Positions 12,573-15,609 of a stretch of DNA of 15,609 nucleotides are shown here, in pieces. The stretch spans positions 1-15,609 of the forward strand of contig NZ_CAAFRZ010000161.1 in the NCBI RefSeq assembly GCF_900765565.1, in the 5' to 3' direction. Position 1 is the stretch's first letter. Each line of letters opens with the position of its first letter. The position numbers and the translations under genes are program-made. The notes under the pieces were generated by a model. It worked only from the letters and a program-made list of their open reading frames with translations. It had not been told where the DNA came from and searched no databases. The DNA is from an uncultured Dialister sp. (GTDB lineage: Bacteria; Bacillota; Negativicutes; Veillonellales; Dialisteraceae).

Positions 12573-15224
12573 TTACAGCTGCTGCAGGAATTTCAGGCGT
12601 TCGTCCAAAGATTTCATCTTTTCTTCGAATTCCGCCAGTTTATCCTTTTCTTTCTGAACGACCGCTTCCGGCGCTTTGGCGAGGAAGCCTTTGTTGTTCA
12701 GTTTTCCGGAGGTCCGGGCAATTTCTTTTTCCAGGGAAGCCTTGTCTTTTTCGATGCGCTTTGTTTCTTTTTCTGTATCGATGAGGCCCTTCAGTTCCAG
12801 GTATACTTCCATGCCGGTGACTACGGTGGTCAGGGCATTTTCCGGTTTCGCAGCCCCTTCGTCCAGGAGGTGGATAGTTTCTACGTGGCCCAGTTTTTCG
12901 TAGTATTCCTTATGAGATTCGATGGCTTCTTTCAGATCGTCCCGGAGAATAGCCACGTCAATGTGGCACATTTTGTTCGGTGCTACGTTGGCTTCGGCCC
13001 GCATGTTGCGGACAGCCTTGATGGAGTCCATGATCCGTTCGAACTGTTCTGCTTCCTTCGGGAACCGGAGGTTGTCATCGGCCACAGGCCAGGGAGCTCT
13101 TGCCAGAATTTTGCCTTCATGGGGCAGGTGCTGCCAGAGGTGTTCTGTAATGAATGGCATGAATGGGTGCAGCAGGGCCAGCATCCGGGTGAGAGTGTAC
13201 ACGAGAACGTACTGGGTCACCTTGCGGTCTGTATTGTGCTCGCCATAGAGACGGGTCTTGGCGGTTTCAATGTACCAGTCGCAGAAGTAGTTCCAAGCAA
13301 AATTGTAGATGGAGTCAGCTGCTTCACCCAGTTCGTACTTGTCAAGGTTCGTGCTTACGTAGTCTTCGGTGGCAGCGAGGCGGTCAAGGATCCACTTGTC
13401 TGCCAGTGTGTACTGGTCAGCGGTGGGAACGAAGTCTTTATCATAGTCATCCAAGTTCATAAGGGTAAACTTGGTGGCATTCCAGATCTTATTGGCGAAG
13501 TTCCGGTTTCCTTCTACCTTTTCATAGTAGAAACGCATGTCGTTGCCAGGGGTATTGCCGGTAACCAGAGTGAACCGAAGGGCATCGGCGCCGTACTTGT
13601 CGATAACTTCAAGCGGATCAATGCCGTTGCCCAGGGATTTACTCATCTTGCGGCCCTGGGAATCCCGGACGAGGCCATGGATGAATACGTACCTGAATGG
13701 AATTTCATGCATGAATTCCATAGACATGAACATCATGCGGGCTACCCAGAAGAAAATGATATCGTAGCCGGTGACCATGGTGGACGTCGGGTACCACTGT
13801 TTCAGCACCGGAGTCTGGTCCGGCCAGCCCATAGTAGAGAATGGCCAGAGGGCAGAGGAGAACCAGGTATCCAGTACGTCCGGGTCCTGGTGGATGTGCT
13901 TGCTGTGGCACTTCGGGCATTCCGTAAGATCCGTGCGGGATGCGGAAACGGCGCCGCAGTCATCGCAGTACCATACAGGAATACGGTGGCCCCACCAGAG
14001 CTGGCGGGAAATGCACCAGTCGTGAATGTTGGAGAGCCACTGGATGTAGGTCTTGGAGAACCGTTCCGGTACGAACTTTGTCTTGCCGGAAGTGACGGCA
14101 TCCATGGCCGGACCGGCAAGAGGTTTCATCTTCACGAACCACTGTTTAGTGGTCATCGGTTCTACGACGGTCTTGCAGCGGGAGCAGTGGCCTACGGCAT
14201 GCTTCGTTTCTTCAATCTTTACGAGAAGTCCTGCTTTCTTGAAATCTTCGATGATGGCTTTCCGAGCTTCATAGCGGTCCATACCATTGTACTTACCTGC
14301 CTTTTCATTCATGGTGCCATCTTTGTTCATGATGACGATGGTGGGCAGATCGTGGCGCTGGCCCACTTCGAAGTCGTTGGGGTCATGGGCCGGGGTGATT
14401 TTCACGCAGCCTGTGCCGTATTCCATATCTACGTAGTCGTCGGCGATGATGGGGATTTCCCTGTCCGTGGTGGGCAGCTTCACCATCTTGCCTACGAGAT
14501 GGGCATAGCGCTTATCCTTCGGGTTCACCGCTACTGCGGTATCGCCGGGGATAGTTTCCGGGCGAGTGGTGGCAATCTGGATGTAGCCATCCTCACCAAC
14601 AATGGGGTAATTGAAATACCAGAGATGGCCTACTTCATCCTCATGTTCTACTTCGATATCAGAAAGGGCCGTCTGGCAGCGGGGGCACCAGTTCGTAATA
14701 CGGAAGCCCTGGTAAATGAGTCCCTTTTCATAGAGGGAAACGAAGACTTCCCGCACAGCCCGTGCGCATACGTCGTCCATGGTGAACCGTTCTCTCTTCC
14801 AGTCACAGGAAGAGCCGAGACGGCGAATCTGAAGGCCGATGCGGTTGCCGTATTTTTCCTTCCACTGCCATACCCGTTCCAGAAATTTTTCACGGCCCAG
14901 GTCATACTTTGTGAGCCCTTCTTCAGCAATCTGCTTTTCTACCTTTACCTGGGTAGCAATACCGGCATGGTCCTTGCCTGGGAGCCAGAGGACATTATAT
15001 CCCTGCATTCTCTTGTACCGGATGAGGATATCCTGGAGAGTATTGTCCAGGGCGTGGCCCATGTGCAGCTGTCCCGTCACATTCGGCGGCGGAAGGACGA
15101 TGCTGTAAGGTTTCTTCGTGGGGTCCGGTTCATCGTGGAATACATCATTGTCTTCCCAGAATTTGTACCATTTCTGTTCAATCGCACTGGGATCATATTT
15201 CCCAAGGTCATTCGTGTCTGCCAT
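12573..15224 (-). CDS. valS: Valyl-tRNA synthetase
   Basis: This class I enzyme charges tRNA-Val and edits threonine. From ATG 15224 (AGGAGT, 7 nt spacing) it is 883 residues, close to Bacillus ValS; the longer frame to 15263 would run through the T-box terminator and is rejected. The HIGH motif is LHMGHA (53-58, after PPPNVTGQ), and the KMSKS loop is RKMSKSLGNG (525-534). The editing (CP1) insertion includes ATTRPETIPGDTAV (about 218-231). Paired cysteines NWCPRC, HCSRCK, WYCDDC and CPKC indicate zinc-knuckle modules. The end, from about residue 815, is a charged coiled coil (for example IEKDKASLEKEIAR), the tRNA-binding C-terminal arm of ValRS. Regulation by uncharged tRNA-Val through the T-box upstream is expected. 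It is followed by folC after a repeat-filled gap. Confidence 0.98.
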   Translation of the reverse strand: MADTNDLGKYDPSAIEQKWYKFWEDNDVFHDEPDPTKKPYSIVLPPPNVTGQLHMGHALDNTLQDILIRYKRMQGYNVLWLPGKDHAGIATQVKVEKQIAEEGLTKYDLGREKFLERVWQWKEKYGNRIGLQIRRLGSSCDWKRERFTMDDVCARAVREVFVSLYEKGLIYQGFRITNWCPRCQTALSDIEVEHEDEVGHLWYFNYPIVGEDGYIQIATTRPETIPGDTAVAVNPKDKRYAHLVGKMVKLPTTDREIPIIADDYVDMEYGTGCVKITPAHDPNDFEVGQRHDLPTIVIMNKDGTMNEKAGKYNGMDRYEARKAIIEDFKKAGLLVKIEETKHAVGHCSRCKTVVEPMTTKQWFVKMKPLAGPAMDAVTSGKTKFVPERFSKTYIQWLSNIHDWCISRQLWWGHRIPVWYCDDCGAVSASRTDLTECPKCHSKHIHQDPDVLDTWFSSALWPFSTMGWPDQTPVLKQWYPTSTMVTGYDIIFFWVARMMFMSMEFMHEIPFRYVFIHGLVRDSQGRKMSKSLGNGIDPLEVIDKYGADALRFTLVTGNTPGNDMRFYYEKVEGNRNFANKIWNATKFTLMNLDDYDKDFVPTADQYTLADKWILDRLAATEDYVSTNLDKYELGEAADSIYNFAWNYFCDWYIETAKTRLYGEHNTDRKVTQYVLVYTLTRMLALLHPFMPFITEHLWQHLPHEGKILARAPWPVADDNLRFPKEAEQFERIMDSIKAVRNMRAEANVAPNKMCHIDVAILRDDLKEAIESHKEYYEKLGHVETIHLLDEGAAKPENALTTVVTGMEVYLELKGLIDTEKETKRIEKDKASLEKEIARTSGKLNNKGFLAKAPEAVVQKEKDKLAEFEEKMKSLDERLKFLQQL

Positions 15225-15243
15225 ACTATTCACTCCTAAAAAT

Positions 15244-15277
15244 AAAAAATCTCCTCCATCCACATAGGACGAAAGAG
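15244..15277 (-). terminator. T-box-controlled terminator of valS
   Basis: On the minus strand CTCTTTCGTCC (15277-15267) pairs over 11 positions (three G-U) with GGATGGAGGAG (15261-15251) around the loop TATGT. It is followed by TTTTTT (15249-15244). It ends 20 nt before the valS start and is the terminator alternative of the T-box antiterminator. Confidence 0.85.
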
Positions 15278-15460
15278 TGCTTCCGCGGTACCACCTAATT
15301 AATCATTACAATGATCTCTCATTTGCGGATAACGTGCGCCACGGACATTTCTGCCAGCTCCGGGGTGACCTGCTGTTTCCTTATATACCGCCTTCCCACC
15401 AGCCGGCGGCTCTCTGGAATCAATTCCACAGCTTCTTCCCATCTTTGCTTTTCATAGTAT
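15244..15460 (-). promoter_or_regulatory. Valine T-box riboswitch leader
   Basis: The conserved T-box AGGTGGTACCGCG lies at 15296-15284, just before the terminator. Stem I features are visible upstream: a GATGGGAAGAAG kink-turn-like segment near 15443-15432, the AGAGAGCCG loop near 15415-15407, and GCTGT / ACAGC flanking the specifier loop. The likely specifier codon is GTC (15369-15367), followed by ACCCCGGAG, which is the usual continuation and matches valine and the downstream valS. Uncharged tRNA-Val would pair with GUC and, through its NCCA end, with the T-box bulge, preventing termination and allowing valS (and possibly folC) transcription. Confidence 0.9.
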
Positions 15461-15466
15461 GAAATT

Positions 15467-15495
15467 ATGATAGCAGGTCATGGAAGGAAATGCAA
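15467..15495 (-). promoter_or_regulatory. Sigma-A promoter of valS
   Basis: The -35 TTGCAT (15495-15490) and -10 TATCAT (15472-15467) are 17 nt apart on the minus strand. Initiation is expected near 15460, immediately before the T-box stem I. Confidence 0.75.
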
Positions 15496-15519
15496 GAGGG
15501 GGATGGCAGGATGGTGAGT

Positions 15520-15609
15520 TGTATGAACCACAAGTGATATTGTCTCAAGTAACCACAAATGAAAATGTCCCAGTCATGGTATAATCTCATCACAATCTTA
15601 ACGCAAGTG
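15520..15609 (+). mobile_element. Probable left end of an insertion sequence running off the window
   Basis: Two imperfect direct repeats of 22 bp with 18 matches, AACCACAAGTGATATTGTCT (from 15526) and AACCACAAATGAAAATGTCC (from 15551), are spaced 25 bp apart. They are followed by an extended -10 promoter TGG-TATAAT (15577-15585) reading out of the window. Multiple short terminal repeats before a transposase promoter are typical of IS21-family ends, and a TG dinucleotide at 15520-15521 could be the tip. No transposase coding sequence is in view, so family and boundary are inference. Confidence 0.45.

Noticed and set aside
12552..15239. A plus-strand open frame of 895 codons opposite valS.
   Set aside because: It is the exact antisense of a full ValS with all motifs, has no ribosome binding site, and its translation is compositionally a shadow. 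Likewise the long frames opposite cysS (1986-4148) and amtB (4396-6393).
15367..15480. Perfect 9-bp complementarity TGACCTGCT / AGCAGGTCA spanning the valine T-box specifier, suggesting an alternative fold.
   Set aside because: The upstream strand (15480-15472) lies in the promoter spacer and -10 region and would not be transcribed.

Overview
The window looks like ordinary chromosome of a low-to-mid GC Firmicute. The evidence is the gene order cysS-mrnC-rlmB-rae1, a valS-folC pair under a valine T-box, an amtB-glnK pair, strong AGGAGG-type ribosome binding sites and consensus sigma-A promoters. An orphan citC and the general protein style would suit Negativicutes (Dialister/Megasphaera-like), but the genus is inference only.

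Layout. Positions 1-105 hold the end of a transposase-like reading frame, followed by a repeat-rich spacer. 512-3842 is a tight minus-strand RNA-metabolism operon: cysS (Cys-tRNA synthetase), mrnC (Mini-III, 23S rRNA maturation), rlmB (23S Gm2251 methylation) and rae1 (A-site mRNA endonuclease). Its genes overlap by 4-14 nt and it ends at a GC-rich terminator. Upstream, 3946-4418 carries a perfect-hexamer promoter, a closed and branched RNA of about 214 nt that I cannot assign, and a terminator. 4621-6589 is amtB-glnK (ammonium channel and PII) behind a long structured leader with two apparent intrinsic terminators and a 9-codon open frame. 6894-7643 is a Sir2 deacetylase.

7644-8499 has no convincing protein gene, but 7812-8074 is a chain of perfect hairpins that looks like another structured RNA or a single-strand-acting DNA element. 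8500-9063 (plus strand) is an HD-superfamily hydrolase. It converges on citC (minus) at a 21-bp perfect bidirectional terminator. 10730-15495 is valS-folC with a valine T-box leader. The 484-nt gap between valS and folC is filled by three different repeats. The right edge (15520-15609) looks like the start of an insertion sequence.

Most genes are housekeeping. The unusual content is between genes: two unassigned structured RNA candidates, a tandem-terminator amtB leader, a 60-bp dispersed two-hairpin repeat whose stems covary between copies, a GC-rich 17-mer followed by heptad arrays (two copies), and a 155-bp MITE-like palindromic element. The PII protein also lacks the usual T-loop Tyr51 and Gln39. 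Coding starts were set from ribosome binding sites and are often downstream of the longest open frame.
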